Numbered from the stretch's first letter, positions 11,812 through 21,200 are shown. The stretch is 64,000 bases of DNA from Bordetella parapertussis (GCA_945862305.1 CAMAXF010000002.1:62001-126000); one strand, 5' to 3'. Translations and numbers: made by a program. The notes: generated from the sequence alone by a model not told the origin.

Positions 11812-13065
11812 TTACATGTGCTCGATCATGACCTCGCCGAAGCCCGAGCAGCTGACCTGGGTGGCGCCATCCATGAGGCGGGCAAAGTCATAGGTGACAC
11901 GGCGGCTTGAGATCGAGCGCTCCATCGACCCAATGATGAGGTCTGCGGCCTCAACCCAGCCCATGTGGCGCAGCATCATCTCGGCCGAGAGAATGAGCGA
12001 GCCGGGGTTCACATAGTCTTGGCCTGCGTACTTGGGCGCGGTGCCGTGGGTGGCTTCAAACATGGCCACGCGGTCTGAAAGGTTTGCACCCGGCGCAATG
12101 CCAATACCACCCACCTGGGCGGCCAGGGCATCGGAGACATAGTCGCCGTTGAGGTTGAGCGTGGCGATCACGCTGTACTCGGCTGGCCGCAACAGAATCT
12201 GTTGCAAGAAGGCGTCCGCGATGGAGTCCTTGACGATCACCTCGCGGCCCGTCTTGGGATTCTTGAACTTGCACCATGGGCCGCCGTCGATCGGCTCTGC
12301 GCCGAACTCGCGCTGTGCCAAGGCGTAGGCCCAGTCCCGAAAGCCGCCCTCGGTGAACTTCATGATGTTGCCCTTGTGCACGATCGTGAGCGAGGGCTTG
12401 TCGTTGTCGATCACATACTGCATGGCCTTGCGCACGAGCCGCTCGGTGCCCTCTCGGGAAACCGGCTTGATGCCAATGCCCGAGGTCTCGGGGAAGCGGA
12501 TCTTCTTGACCCCAAAATCTTTCATGAGGATGTCGATGAGCCGCTTGGCCTCCGGCGATTCAGCCGCGTACTCAATGCCGGCATAGATGTCCTCGGAGTT
12601 CTCGCGGAAGATGACCATGTCGGTCTTCTCGGGCTCCTTGAGGGGGCTGGGCACACCCTTGAAGTAGCGCACTGGGCGCAGGCAGACATAGAGGTCGAGC
12701 TGCTGGCGAAGGGCCACATTCAGGGACCGAATGCCGCCGCCCACGGGCGTGGTCAGCGGGCCCTTGATGGAGACCACGTAGTCGCGCAGAACCTCAAGGG
12801 TCTCCTCGGGCAGCCAGACATCTGGGCCGTAGACCTTCGTGGACTTCTCTCCGCAGAAGATTTCCATCCAGGAGATCTTGCGGCGGCCGCCATAGGCCTT
12901 CTGTACGGCGGCATCGACCACCTTGATCATGACGGGGGTGATGTCCACGCCCGTGCCATCGCCCTCAATGAAGGGAATGATGGGCTGGTCGGGCACCTGA
13001 AGGGAATTGTCGGGATTGACCGTGATCTTCTGCCCGACGGATGGCACGACGATTTTGCTGCTCAT
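11812..13065 (-). CDS. icd: Isocitrate dehydrogenase (NADP+)
   Basis: TCA-cycle enzyme converting isocitrate to 2-oxoglutarate with NADP+. 417 aa from the ATG at 13065 (MSSKIVVPS), preceded by a CGGAGAG ribosome site. The substrate-binding serine segment [10 protein letters not shown] (the Ser phosphorylated by AceK in E. coli), SREGTERLV, the metal-binding aspartates and the NADP-site stretch [11 protein letters not shown] are present. The open frame continues 20 codons upstream without family similarity. On the minus strand a TAGAAT box lies about 40 nt upstream (13105-13110), a possible -10. Confidence 0.96.
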   Translation of the reverse strand: MSSKIVVPSVGQKITVNPDNSLQVPDQPIIPFIEGDGTGVDITPVMIKVVDAAVQKAYGGRRKISWMEIFCGEKSTKVYGPDVWLPEETLEVLRDYVVSIKGPLTTPVGGGIRSLNVALRQQLDLYVCLRPVRYFKGVPSPLKEPEKTDMVIFRENSEDIYAGIEYAAESPEAKRLIDILMKDFGVKKIRFPETSGIGIKPVSREGTERLVRKAMQYVIDNDKPSLTIVHKGNIMKFTEGGFRDWAYALAQREFGAEPIDGGPWCKFKNPKTGREVIVKDSIADAFLQQILLRPAEYSVIATLNLNGDYVSDALAAQVGGIGIAPGANLSDRVAMFEATHGTAPKYAGQDYVNPGSLILSAEMMLRHMGWVEAADLIIGSMERSISSRRVTYDFARLMDGATQVSCSGFGEVMIEHM

Positions 13066-13113
13066 GGACACACTCTCCGAATGAAAATTTGGCTGGTCCC
13101 GTATTCTAAGGCG

Positions 13114-13650
13114 ATGAAAGCCCACCTGTGCCCGGCCTCATCGTTGACGTTGTCGACCAACTCACCTGCGGTCTTGACTCGGATCGCCCCGATCACCCGG
13201 ATGGGCCGGATCGCCATGATGGCCCTCATGGCCGTGGTCCTGCCCGCTGCCAGTGCCATGGCCAGGGAGACCATCCCCCTGCGACTGGGCGCCTTCAACG
13301 TGCAGGCAGAGGTGGCTGCCACACCCGACCAACGGGCCCGGGGGCTGATGTTCCGGGATCGTCTGGCCGACAACCACGGCATGCTGTTTGTCTTCGAGCA
13401 GGCGGCCCCGATCTGCATGTGGATGAAGAACACCCCGCTGCCACTGGCCGTGGCCTTTGTGGATGCCCGCGGGGCCATCATCAACGTGGAATCGATGGTG
13501 CCACGCACCGAGACCCCGCACTGCGCCGCCGCACCTGCCTTGTACGCCCTGGAGATGGCCGACGGCTGGTTTCGAGACCGCGGCCTGGGACCAGGCCGGC
13601 GAATCGAGGGGCTTCCGCCGGTGGGCAGCAGCCGACAGCCTTCGCGCTGA
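13114..13650 (+). CDS. DUF192 family exported protein
   Basis: 178-aa protein if started at the ATG at 13114, which follows TAAGG; an internal ATG at 13201 gives 149 aa starting directly at the signal peptide. The hydrophobic segment [20 protein letters not shown] (about residues 31-50) looks like a cleavable Sec signal with an AMA-R junction. The rest is a DUF192 domain: [35 protein letters not shown]. The family is widespread and of unknown function; in proteobacteria it is periplasmic. Divergent from icd; the frame upstream of 13081 overlaps icd antisense and is not used. Confidence 0.85.
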   Translation: MKAHLCPASSLTLSTNSPAVLTRIAPITRMGRIAMMALMAVVLPAASAMARETIPLRLGAFNVQAEVAATPDQRARGLMFRDRLADNHGMLFVFEQAAPICMWMKNTPLPLAVAFVDARGAIINVESMVPRTETPHCAAAPALYALEMADGWFRDRGLGPGRRIEGLPPVGSSRQPSR

Positions 13651-13654
13651 AAAA

Positions 13655-13697
13655 CGACGCCCCACCCGAGGGCGGGGCGCGGGGCCGGCTCTTTTTT
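13655..13697 (-). terminator. Terminator after sodB
   Basis: A GC-rich hairpin (GCCCCaCCC/GGcGGGGC, 13659-13678) lies between the convergent ends of the DUF192 gene and sodB. On the minus strand it is followed by GTCGTTTTT, giving a reasonable sodB terminator. On the plus strand the T-run at 13691-13697 is about 13 nt beyond the stem, so it is a weaker terminator for the DUF192 gene. Confidence 0.6.
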
Positions 13698-14274
13698 AGG
13701 CGGCGTTCTTCGCCACGAAATCCCAGTTCACCAAGGCCCAGAAGCCATTGAGGTAATCGGGGCGGCGATTGCGATGGTCGATGTAGTAGGCGTGCTCCCA
13801 CAGGTCACAGGTGAGCAAAGGCTTGTCTGCGGTGGTCAGCGGCGTGGCGGCATTGCTCGTGTTGACGATGTCGAGGCTGCCATCGGCCTTCTTCACAAGC
13901 CATGTCCAGCTCGAGCCAAAGTTGCCCACGGCACTCTTGTTGAAGGCCTCCTTGAAGGCATCGAAGCTGCCCCATTTGGCGTCGATGGCCTTGGCCAGGT
14001 CGCCCGTGGGGGCTCCGCCGGCCTTGGGCGCAAGGCCGTGCCAATAGAACGTGTGGTTCCAGACCTGGGCTGCATTGTTGAAGATGCCGCCGCTCGACTT
14101 GCGAACGATGTCCTCCAGACCGAGCGACTCGAATTCGGTGCCCTTGATCAGGTTGTTCAGGTTCGTGACATAGGTTTGGTGGTGCTTGCCGTAATGGAAC
14201 TCAAGGGTTTCTTTGGAAATGTGTGGGGCCAGGGCATCCATGGCGTAGGGCAGCGTTGGCAGGACATGTTCCAT
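13696..14274 (-). CDS. sodB: Superoxide dismutase (Fe)
   Basis: Converts superoxide to oxygen and hydrogen peroxide in the cytoplasm. 192 aa. Metal ligands by family alignment: His in [10 protein letters not shown], His in WNHTFYWH, and Asp/His in [10 protein letters not shown]. The glutamine in [13 protein letters not shown], close to the metal, is the position that favours iron over manganese in this family, so SodB is the better name. A strong AAGGAGA ribosome site lies upstream of the ATG at 14274. It appears monocistronic. Confidence 0.95.
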   Translation of the reverse strand: MEHVLPTLPYAMDALAPHISKETLEFHYGKHHQTYVTNLNNLIKGTEFESLGLEDIVRKSSGGIFNNAAQVWNHTFYWHGLAPKAGGAPTGDLAKAIDAKWGSFDAFKEAFNKSAVGNFGSSWTWLVKKADGSLDIVNTSNAATPLTTADKPLLTCDLWEHAYYIDHRNRRPDYLNGFWALVNWDFVAKNAA

Positions 14275-14368
14275 GAAACGTTTCTCCTTGAAGTGGGGGG
14301 GGTTGTTTGACCAAGACGAAGCTTAATCGATCTGGCCCGTGCTGGGATGCACCAGCGGCCTTAACCGC

Positions 14369-15598
14369 TCAAGCCTTGGGAGATTTGGGCGCCGTGCTGG
14401 GCTGAACTGCCGTGACATCAGCCTGCGCCGTGCCATCGCGCAGACTCAGGCCCACCGACATCCCCACCTGCAACTGAGCTGCGCTGGTGACAGGCACACC
14501 TTGATTGTCCAGGACCATTGCGTAGCCACGGGCCAACACGGCCTCTGGATTGAGGGCGGCCAGGCGCATCGCGGCCTGCTGGGCCTGGCCTTGTCGCAGC
14601 CGCATCGCGTGGCGCAGGGCCAGGCGCATTCGATCGGCGGTGGCCCCCATGCGCAGTCGGTGCTGGGCCATGCGGTCCCTCGGGTGCACGAGGCCTCGCG
14701 CGGCGAGGTCGAGCCGCTGCTGAGAGACACGGCAGAGCAAGGCCATGGCCTTTTGCGCACGTGCATGGGCGTCTTCCATCCGACGCCGCAAGGCGACACT
14801 GGAGGCGGCCAGCCACTCGGCCGCCGCAGTGGGGGTGGCCGCACGGTGATCGGCCGCGAAATCCACCAGGCTGGTGTCGGTCTCGTGACCCACACCCGCA
14901 ACCCGATGGCCCGGAAAGGCCACGAAGGCACGGACGACGGCCTCTTCGTTGAACGCCCAGAGGTCCTCGAGGCTGCCGCCACCGCGGGTGAGCACCAGGG
15001 CATCGAGCGGTGCGCCCTCGGGCGTGCGGTGGGCTGCAGCCCGGCCAATGGCCTCCACCAGTTGCCTGGGCGCATCGGGGCCCTGCACCAGTGATGAGAA
15101 CACCACCACCCGCAGCTGGGGGGCCTCGCGGCCCAAGGTGACGAGGAAGTCTCGAATGGCCGCACCGGCCGTGGAGGTCACCACCCCGATGGTCTGCAGG
15201 TGAACCGGGCGGGCTCGCTTGCGAGACTCATCAAAGAGACCCTCGGCCGTGAGCAGGGCCTTTCGGCGCAGGAATGCCTCATAGAGGCTTCCCTGGCCGG
15301 CAGGCTTCATGCCCACGATTCGAATCTGAAAATCACCCCGAGGCTCATACAAGCCCGCGCTCGCAAGCACTTCGACCATCTGGCCCTCCGTCGGCTGGCA
15401 GCCGAGGCCAGCCGCATCCCCACGGAACAACACGGCCCGAAGGCTGGCCTGGGCGTCTCGCAGGGTCAGGTAGCTGTGGCCACTGGCCGCCACGGTGAGT
15501 TGGGCCACCTCGCCCACAATTCGCACGCTGGGGAACTGCCTGGACAAGGACTGGGCCACCAGCCGATTGAAGGCCCGAACGGAGAGAATTTCCTCCAA
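14369..15598 (-). CDS. xseA: Exodeoxyribonuclease VII large subunit
   Basis: Catalytic subunit of exonuclease VII, which degrades single-stranded DNA from both ends. From the TTG at 15598 the protein is 409 aa and starts LEEILSVRAFNRLV, matching the family N-terminus; a GGGAGGGG ribosome site sits 7 nt upstream. An ATG at 15670 would add 24 residues without family character. Domains: N-terminal OB fold (about 1-100), catalytic region with GVVTSTAGAAIRDF, RGGGSLEDLWAFN and GVGHETDTSLVDF, then a long coiled coil and C-terminal segment. xseB is encoded separately at 26651. Confidence 0.93.
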   Translation of the reverse strand: MEEILSVRAFNRLVAQSLSRQFPSVRIVGEVAQLTVAASGHSYLTLRDAQASLRAVLFRGDAAGLGCQPTEGQMVEVLASAGLYEPRGDFQIRIVGMKPAGQGSLYEAFLRRKALLTAEGLFDESRKRARPVHLQTIGVVTSTAGAAIRDFLVTLGREAPQLRVVVFSSLVQGPDAPRQLVEAIGRAAAHRTPEGAPLDALVLTRGGGSLEDLWAFNEEAVVRAFVAFPGHRVAGVGHETDTSLVDFAADHRAATPTAAAEWLAASSVALRRRMEDAHARAQKAMALLCRVSQQRLDLAARGLVHPRDRMAQHRLRMGATADRMRLALRHAMRLRQGQAQQAAMRLAALNPEAVLARGYAMVLDNQGVPVTSAAQLQVGMSVGLSLRDGTAQADVTAVQPSTAPKSPKA

Positions 15599-15851
15599 AT
15601 CAGCCCCTCCCGGCCAGCGACTTCTCCACAAGCCGCGTGGGCACGTGCTGCGAGACGCTCCAATCGCCATATTTCAAGGGCTTCGAGATGACGATCGGCA
15701 GGACTGCCACATTAAACGTTTTAAACATCTGATTTATATGTGAATTTTTTGATGAAAATTCTGCGGTGAGGGCCGGCGGTCAAACGCGTGCCGGTTTCTT
15801 ACCATAAACTTTGGCTTCGGGTTGTTATGGGTGTCGGGAGGCGTTGCCAGC
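15599..15851. other. Divergent intergenic region xseA-lpxK with an AT-rich island
   Basis: About 250 bp without a supported gene. 15705-15800 is markedly AT-rich compared with its surroundings and includes the palindrome AAACGTTT at 15714-15721 and CATATAAAT on the minus strand. It probably holds the promoters of both flanking genes; no -35/-10 pair is good enough to call. A conserved neighbour pair seen in some relatives, exbB-exbD before lpxK, is absent here. Confidence 0.5.
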
Positions 15852-17075
15852 ATGTCCACAGAGTTATCCACAAGCTCGGCCGTCGCCAGGTGGTTCAAGT
15901 CCAGGCTGTGGACAAGTTGGTTCCCCGAACGGGGCCGCCCGCTGAAGTCTGTGCTCGCAAACCTTCTTTTCAGGCTGGTTTGGACCCCCGTGGCCTGGCC
16001 CCTGACCTTCGTGACGAGCCTCGTGAGCACCGTTCGTCTCATGAAGCAGTCTAACGCGCCGGAGGACCCTGCGCGGCCGGTCCTGGCGGTGGGCAACTGG
16101 ATTGTGGGTGGTGCCGGCAAGACCCCCACCTGCTTGGCCTTTGCCATTGGGCTTGCTCAAAGCGGTTGGCGCCCCGGCATTCTGAGTCGCGGCGCCGGCC
16201 GGGTTGTGGTCGATGACGCGCCCAGAATCTTGCTGCCCGATGCACTGGGCCAATGGTCTCCCGAGGACGTGGGCGATGAGCCTTGGATGCTCGCCTGGCG
16301 ATCGAACTGTCCGGTGGCTGTGGCGGCTGATCGATGGGCGGCGGCCCAGGCCTTGTTGGCGGTTCGGCCCGAGGTCAACCTGTTCATCCTCGACGATGGC
16401 CTGTCGCAGACGAGCATCCGGCCGCATGTTCGGGTGCTCGTCATCGATGACCGACTCCATGGCAATGGCTGGCTGCTGCCGCTGGGGCCCTTGCGACAGT
16501 CGTGGCCCCCATCGTCGGACCACCTGCCCGACTTCGTCGTGCTGCGAGATGGCGCGCCCGTCGAGGGCGTGGCCAGGCTCATCGCACCCATCCGGCCTTC
16601 ACCGGAGATCGGCAAGCTGGGCCTCATGAGCGTGGCGCTCACGCGGCCCCGCCAAGAGGGCGATCGCATCGTGAGCGAGACCGTCGAGTTTCTCGATGCA
16701 GCGCGCGAATGGCGGATCGCCGACGACCGACCGGTCGTGGCACTCGCGGGCATTGCCCGGCCTGCCCCATTCTTCGATGACCTCCGACGGCATCATGTGC
16801 GACTCGTGGGTACCGCCTGCCTGGACGACCATGCGCCCTCAGCGCTGCTTGAAGATGCCGCCATCGGTCTGCTTCGCCCGCTGGTCGGTCAGGCCCCCGT
16901 GCTCCTCATGACTGAAAAAGACGCGGTGAAGTTTTTTGCCAGACGATCCTTCGAGCACCCCGACCTGGCTGGTGTCGAATGGTGGGCCGTGGCCCAGCGC
17001 CACCGTCTCTTCGAGGACAGCCTGCTGGCGGTTCACAATCGTCTTAAGATGCGGCATGGACTCCAAACTTCTTGA
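15852..17075 (+). CDS. lpxK: Tetraacyldisaccharide 4'-kinase
   Basis: Membrane-associated kinase that phosphorylates the 4' position of the lipid A disaccharide precursor. 407 aa from the ATG at 15852; the frame opens 10 codons earlier. The Walker A motif is GNWIVGGAGKTP at about residues 81-92, where the family usually has GGTGKTP. The hydrophobic stretch at about 33-63 is the N-terminal membrane helix. The N-terminal region is about 35 residues longer than usual, so a later start is possible, although one at the Met before residue 65 would remove the anchor. Other family segments are DDGLS and MTEKDAVKF. It overlaps ycaR by 20 nt. Confidence 0.9.
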   Translation: MSTELSTSSAVARWFKSRLWTSWFPERGRPLKSVLANLLFRLVWTPVAWPLTFVTSLVSTVRLMKQSNAPEDPARPVLAVGNWIVGGAGKTPTCLAFAIGLAQSGWRPGILSRGAGRVVVDDAPRILLPDALGQWSPEDVGDEPWMLAWRSNCPVAVAADRWAAAQALLAVRPEVNLFILDDGLSQTSIRPHVRVLVIDDRLHGNGWLLPLGPLRQSWPPSSDHLPDFVVLRDGAPVEGVARLIAPIRPSPEIGKLGLMSVALTRPRQEGDRIVSETVEFLDAAREWRIADDRPVVALAGIARPAPFFDDLRRHHVRLVGTACLDDHAPSALLEDAAIGLLRPLVGQAPVLLMTEKDAVKFFARRSFEHPDLAGVEWWAVAQRHRLFEDSLLAVHNRLKMRHGLQTS

Positions 17076-17250
17076 CGTCTTGGTCTGCCCCCAGTGCCGG
17101 GGGCCCCTTCAGTACGACACGCCGCGTGGCCTGCTGGTCTGCGAGGCCGAGCGACTCGGTTATCCCATCGTCGATGGCATTCCGCACCTGCTGGTGCAAG
17201 AGGCGATCGATGTGCCCACCTTCCACGTGGCCACGCCCGACACCGATTGA
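17056..17250 (+). CDS. ycaR: Trm112/YcaR family zinc-ribbon-like protein
   Basis: 64-aa small protein of the Trm112p (UPF0434/YcaR) family. Visible features are MDSKLLDVLVCPQC with one CxxC pair, followed by the LLVCEAERLGYPIVDGIPHLL strand-rich segment. In bacteria the family commonly sits between lpxK and kdsB, as here; its function is not established. It overlaps the lpxK end by 20 nt and its TGA overlaps the kdsB TTG start. Confidence 0.9.
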   Translation: MDSKLLDVLVCPQCRGPLQYDTPRGLLVCEAERLGYPIVDGIPHLLVQEAIDVPTFHVATPDTD

Positions 17251-18017
17251 GCAACACGGCTGCTGAACCGAATTTCTGGGTGCTGATTCCGGCTCGCATG
17301 GGCGCTGGGCGCCTGCCTGGCAAGCCCCTGGCCGACCTGGCCGGAGAGCCCATGGTGGTGCGTGTGGCAAAGGTGGCGCAGTCGGCCGGTGCCGCACGCG
17401 TGGTGGTGGCCACCGACTCCGAGGCCATCTCCCAAGCCGTTCACGAGGCCGGGGTCGAGAGCATCCTCACCCGGGCAGACCATGCCAGCGGCACGGATCG
17501 ACTCGCGGAGGCCGTGGCCCTGCTCGGCGCCCAGCCAGCCCAGCTGGTGGTGAACCTTCAAGGCGACGAGCCCCTCATGCCGCCAGACGCCCTGCGGCTC
17601 GCGGCCCAGGCCCTCCAGGCCCATCCCCAGGCGTCTGTGTCCACCGCGGTCACACCGATGTCCCAAGCGGACATCTGCAATCCGAACCAGGTGAAGGCGG
17701 TCTGCGATCAGAGCGGCATGGCCCTTTACTTCTCCAGGGCGCCAATCCCGTTCTGGCGAGACCCATCACCCTCTGAGGCGCCGCCCGCCCGAGTGCTGCG
17801 TCACCTGGGGCTCTATGCCTACCGCGCAGGACCCTTGTCCGACTTTTGGCAGTGGGGCCCCTGCGGCCTTGAGACCATGGAGCAACTTGAACAATTGCGC
17901 TGGTTGCATCGCGGTCACCGCATTGCGACATTCCTGCTGGAAACCCCGCCACCGCCCGGGGTCGACACGCCTGAAGACCTCGAACGCATGCGGGCCATCC
18001 TCAAAGCATCTCTATAA
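17247..18017 (+). CDS. kdsB: 3-deoxy-manno-octulosonate cytidylyltransferase
   Basis: Activates KDO as CMP-KDO for lipopolysaccharide core synthesis. 256 aa if started at the TTG at 17247, whose bases overlap the ycaR stop (TTGA). No ATG gives a sensible N-terminus: the nearest upstream Met in frame is inside ycaR. Motifs: PARMGAGRLPGKPLADL (nucleotide binding), VVVATDSEAI, NLQGDEPLM and the RAPIPFWR stretch. The length agrees with the 245-256 aa family range. Translation probably depends on coupling to ycaR. The last codons and stop contain the -10 of the adk promoter. Confidence 0.94.
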   Translation: MSNTAAEPNFWVLIPARMGAGRLPGKPLADLAGEPMVVRVAKVAQSAGAARVVVATDSEAISQAVHEAGVESILTRADHASGTDRLAEAVALLGAQPAQLVVNLQGDEPLMPPDALRLAAQALQAHPQASVSTAVTPMSQADICNPNQVKAVCDQSGMALYFSRAPIPFWRDPSPSEAPPARVLRHLGLYAYRAGPLSDFWQWGPCGLETMEQLEQLRWLHRGHRIATFLLETPPPPGVDTPEDLERMRAILKASL

Positions 18018-18018
18018 T
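18013..18018 (+). promoter_or_regulatory. Candidate -10 element for adk overlapping the kdsB stop
   Basis: A perfect TATAAT at 18013-18018 includes the kdsB TAA stop (18015-18017) and lies 35 nt upstream of the adk ATG. The region 17 bp upstream has no good -35 hexamer, so the promoter would need an activator or be weak. Its position suggests adk can be transcribed independently of the lpxK-ycaR-kdsB operon. Confidence 0.5.
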
Positions 18019-18053
18019 TCGTCCACGACAATAACGAGATTGGGAGACGAACA

Positions 18054-18713
18054 ATGCGGCTGATTCTATTGGGCCCGCCTGGGGCCGGGAAAGGCACTCA
18101 AGCCAATCTCATCAAGGACCATTTCGCCATCCCGCAGATTTCCACCGGGGACATGCTGCGTGCCGCAGTGAAGGCTGGAACGCCGCTCGGCATGGCCGCC
18201 AAGAAAGTGATGGACAGCGGCTGTCTGGTGAGCGACGAGATCATCATCAACCTGGTGAAGGAGCGCCTGCAGCAGCCCGACTGCGAGGCCGGCTACCTCT
18301 TCGACGGCTTCCCGAGAACCATCCCCCAGGCCGAGGCCATGCGCACGGCTCAGGTGGGCATCGATGTCGTGCTCGAGATTCAGGTGCCCGACGAGGACAT
18401 CATCGACCGCATGAGTGGCCGGCGTGTGCACATGGCCAGTGGCCGCACGTATCACATTCGCTTTAACCCCCCGCGTGAAGCCGACCGCGACGACGTCACC
18501 GGCGAGCCCCTCATCCAGCGTGACGACGACCGCGAAGAAACCGTTCGCAAGCGACTGGACGTATACCACCAGCAGACCCGCCCACTGGTGAGCTTCTACG
18601 AGCGCTGGCAGGCCTCCGGCGAGGCTGCGGCACCGGTGCTCAAGACCATCTCGGGCGTGGGCGCAGTGGAGGAGATCACGGCCCGCGCCATGACCGCCCT
18701 CGGTGGCCGCTAG
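18054..18713 (+). CDS. adk: Adenylate kinase
   Basis: Interconverts ATP + AMP and 2 ADP. 219 aa, full long form. P-loop [11 protein letters not shown] at residues 7-17, AMP-binding [19 protein letters not shown], and a LID beginning [13 protein letters not shown] without zinc cysteines, as usual in Gram-negative bacteria; [11 protein letters not shown] follows. A GGGAGA ribosome site precedes the ATG. It follows kdsB with a 36-nt gap holding a TATAAT box. The convergent DUF3579 gene ends 12 nt away, without an intervening hairpin. Confidence 0.97.
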   Translation: MRLILLGPPGAGKGTQANLIKDHFAIPQISTGDMLRAAVKAGTPLGMAAKKVMDSGCLVSDEIIINLVKERLQQPDCEAGYLFDGFPRTIPQAEAMRTAQVGIDVVLEIQVPDEDIIDRMSGRRVHMASGRTYHIRFNPPREADRDDVTGEPLIQRDDDREETVRKRLDVYHQQTRPLVSFYERWQASGEAAAPVLKTISGVGAVEEITARAMTALGGR

Positions 18714-18725
18714 TTCAGAGGGCGT

Positions 18726-19031
18726 TCAGAGAATGTCGGCCTCGTAGGGCGTCATGGGCAGTTCGTTGTCGGCCGCAAAGCCCACCACGAAGGCCCAGGC
18801 CATGGGCTCAAGTTCTTCAATGCGTTGATCGACCAGCACGCAGCGAACACCATCGACGGTGACGGGCTGGGCATAGGGTGAAAATCCAGCCAAGGGGTTC
18901 TGATACGAGCCGGTGACATAACCGGGCCGATAGGCCGACAGCACCCCAGACAAACGCTCCGCCCAGTCGCTCGGTCGGAAAACTTTTCCTGCTTGGGTGC
19001 GGCCTGAAATAAGGTGTCGGCGTGGCTTCAA
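18726..19031 (-). CDS. DUF3579 domain protein
   Basis: About 100 aa. The core fits DUF3579: KVFRPSDWAERLSGVLS, a central SPYAQPVTVDG-like region, and the conserved C-terminal VLVDQRIEELEPMAWAFVVGFAADNELPM. Function unknown; betaproteobacterial members commonly lie beside argD. The start is uncertain. The open frame runs to an ATG at 19088 that overlaps the argD ATG on the other strand, and a TAGAAT box (19052-19057, minus strand) suggests transcription begins downstream of that. A TTG at 19031 gives the N-terminal length expected for the family. Confidence 0.75.
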   Translation of the reverse strand: MKPRRHLISGRTQAGKVFRPSDWAERLSGVLSAYRPGYVTGSYQNPLAGFSPYAQPVTVDGVRCVLVDQRIEELEPMAWAFVVGFAADNELPMTPYEADIL

Positions 19032-19086
19032 GTTCGGCAAAAGAAACCGGTATTCTAACGGGTTCACGCAATACAGATCAGTCCTC

Positions 19087-20277
19087 ATGTCCATTCTCAG
19101 CAGCCACCTCATGCCCACCTATGCCCGCCAGTCGGTGGCCTTCGTGCGCGGTGAAGGCAGCTGGCTCTGGGATGCCGAAGGACGCCGCTACCTCGACGCC
19201 TTATCGGGCATTGCAGTGAACACGCTGGGCCATGCACACCCGGCCTTGGTCGCCGGGCTTCGTGAGCAGGTCGGCCAGCTGATCCACACCTCCAACCTCT
19301 ACGAGGTGCCCCTGCAGGCCGAACTGGCCGATCAGCTCGCCCGCCTCTCGGGCATGACCAATGTCTTCTTCTGCAACTCGGGGCTCGAGGCCAACGAGGC
19401 CGCACTGAAGCTCGCTCGCAAGCACGGTCACAACCGCGGCTTCGATCGTCCCCAGACCATCGTGTTCGAGGGCGCCTTTCATGGGCGGTCCATTGCCACG
19501 CTATCGGCCACGGCCAGCGCGAAGGTTCAAAAGGGCTTTGAGCCCTTGGTCGAGGGCTTCGTTCGGGTGCCACTCAATGACATGAACGCATTGGCAGCGG
19601 CCACTGCGGCCAACCCACAGGTGAGCGCCGTATTCCTCGAATCGATTCAGGGTGAGGGCGGCATTCGCCCCGCGGACATTGAATTCCTTCGGGCCCTTCG
19701 GGCCCACTGCACGGCCCACAACATGCTGCTCATGCTCGATGAAGTCCAGTGCGGCATTGGACGCACGGGGCGTTGGTTTGCCCATCAGTGGGCCGACGTC
19801 CTTCCCGATGTCATGCCCCTGGCCAAGGGCCTGGGCTCGGGCGTGCCCATCGGCGCTGTGGTGGCCCATGGGCCTGCAGCCAGCCTCTTTGAGCCGGGCA
19901 ACCATGGCACCACCTTCGGTGGCAACCCACTGGCCATGCGGGCAGGCCTCATCACCCTCGAGACCATTGCCCGCGATGGCCTGCTGGAGAACGCCCATGC
20001 GCGGGGGGCACAGATTCGCAGCCGACTTGAGTCGGCCCTCGCTGGGCATCCGGGCGTCTCGGAGATTCGGGGCCAGGGCCTCATGATCGGCATTGAACTG
20101 GCCCAGCCCTGCGGGGTGCTGGTGCAACAGGCCCTGAATGCGGGCCTGCTGATCAATGTCACCTCCGACCGCGTCATCCGACTGCTGCCGGCACTCATCA
20201 TCACCGCCGAAGAGGCCGACGATGTGGTCGACCGCCTCCTGCCCCTGGTTCAGGACTTTCTTCGGGAGTGCGCATGA
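19087..20277 (+). CDS. argD: Acetylornithine aminotransferase
   Basis: PLP enzyme that transaminates N-acetylglutamate semialdehyde in arginine synthesis; family members may also act on succinyldiaminopimelate. 396 aa from the ATG at 19087 (MSILSSHLMPTYAR). Motifs: FCNSGLEANEAALKLARKHG, FEGAFHGRS, MLDEVQCGIGRTG and the PLP lysine in MPLAKGLGSGVPIGA. Class-III aminotransferase length. Its stop overlaps the argF start (ATGA). The sequence upstream is shared with the divergent DUF3579 gene. Confidence 0.95.
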   Translation: MSILSSHLMPTYARQSVAFVRGEGSWLWDAEGRRYLDALSGIAVNTLGHAHPALVAGLREQVGQLIHTSNLYEVPLQAELADQLARLSGMTNVFFCNSGLEANEAALKLARKHGHNRGFDRPQTIVFEGAFHGRSIATLSATASAKVQKGFEPLVEGFVRVPLNDMNALAAATAANPQVSAVFLESIQGEGGIRPADIEFLRALRAHCTAHNMLLMLDEVQCGIGRTGRWFAHQWADVLPDVMPLAKGLGSGVPIGAVVAHGPAASLFEPGNHGTTFGGNPLAMRAGLITLETIARDGLLENAHARGAQIRSRLESALAGHPGVSEIRGQGLMIGIELAQPCGVLVQQALNAGLLINVTSDRVIRLLPALIITAEEADDVVDRLLPLVQDFLRECA

Positions 20278-21200
20278 CACCCGCCATTCAGCATTTCCTG
20301 CAGTTCAACGACCTCGACCGCGAGACCATTGGCCACCTCTTTGAGCGAACCCGGGTCATCAAGTCACGGTTCAAGCAGTACCAGCGGCACATGCCCTTGC
20401 AAGACCGCACCCTGGTCATGATCTTCGAGAAGCAGTCGACACGCACCCGGCTCTCCTTTGAGGCCGGCATGCACCAGTTGGGCGGTGCCGCCATCTACCT
20501 CAACACCCGCGACACCCAGCTCGGCCGCGGCGAGCCCGTGGAAGATGCCGCGCAGGTCATCTCCAGAATGTGCGATCTGGTCATGATCCGCACCTATGAG
20601 CAAGAGATCATCGAGCGCTTCGCGGCCCACTCCAGGGTGCCGGTCATCAATGGCCTCACCAACGAGTACCACCCCTGCCAAATCCTCGCAGACATCTTTA
20701 CCTTCATTGAGCACCGCGGCAGCATCGAGGGCAAGACCGTGGCCTGGATTGGCGACTCCAACAATGTCTGCAACACCTGGCTGCAGGCGGCCGAACTCCT
20801 GAACTTCCAGGTTCGGGTCTCCACACCCCCGGGCTACGAGGTCGAAGCCGAACGGGCGGGTCTGCACTCAGAAGACCACTTCCAGCAGTTTGCCGACCCC
20901 CTCGAGGCCGCCCATGGCGCCGACCTCGTCACCACCGATGTCTGGACCAGCATGGGCTTCGAGGCAGAAAACGAGGTTCGGCTGCGCGACTTCGCCGACT
21001 GGTGTGTCGACGCAGAAATGATGTCGGCCGCCAAGGCCGATGCCCTGTTCATGCACTGCCTGCCCGCCCACCGCGGCGAGGAGGTCAGTGCAGAGGTCAT
21101 CGATGGCCCACAGTCGGTGGTCTGGGAAGAGGCCGAGAACCGTCTCCACGCCCAGAAGGCCCTGATGGAATACCTGCTGCTCGGCAAGGTCTCCGACTAA
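20274..21200 (+). CDS. argF: Ornithine carbamoyltransferase
   Basis: Forms citrulline from ornithine and carbamoyl phosphate. 308 aa from the ATG at 20274. Motifs: the carbamoyl-phosphate site STRTRLSFE, the HPCQILAD segment, the ornithine-side DVWTSMG and [10 protein letters not shown]. It starts inside the argD stop (ATGA) and is followed after 32 nt by argG, so argD-argF-argG form one arginine operon. An anabolic role follows from the neighbours. Confidence 0.96.
   Translation: MTPAIQHFLQFNDLDRETIGHLFERTRVIKSRFKQYQRHMPLQDRTLVMIFEKQSTRTRLSFEAGMHQLGGAAIYLNTRDTQLGRGEPVEDAAQVISRMCDLVMIRTYEQEIIERFAAHSRVPVINGLTNEYHPCQILADIFTFIEHRGSIEGKTVAWIGDSNNVCNTWLQAAELLNFQVRVSTPPGYEVEAERAGLHSEDHFQQFADPLEAAHGADLVTTDVWTSMGFEAENEVRLRDFADWCVDAEMMSAAKADALFMHCLPAHRGEEVSAEVIDGPQSVVWEEAENRLHAQKALMEYLLLGKVSD

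Noticed and set aside
12202..13080. Long plus-strand extension upstream of the DUF192 gene
   Set aside because: It runs antisense through icd; the real protein begins at the signal peptide region after 13081.
14275..14368. Possible FNR-like site upstream of sodB (TTGGTCAA on the minus strand)
   Set aside because: The sequence is not a spaced dyad: the arms do not match TTGAC-N4-GTCAA and there is no partner half-site.
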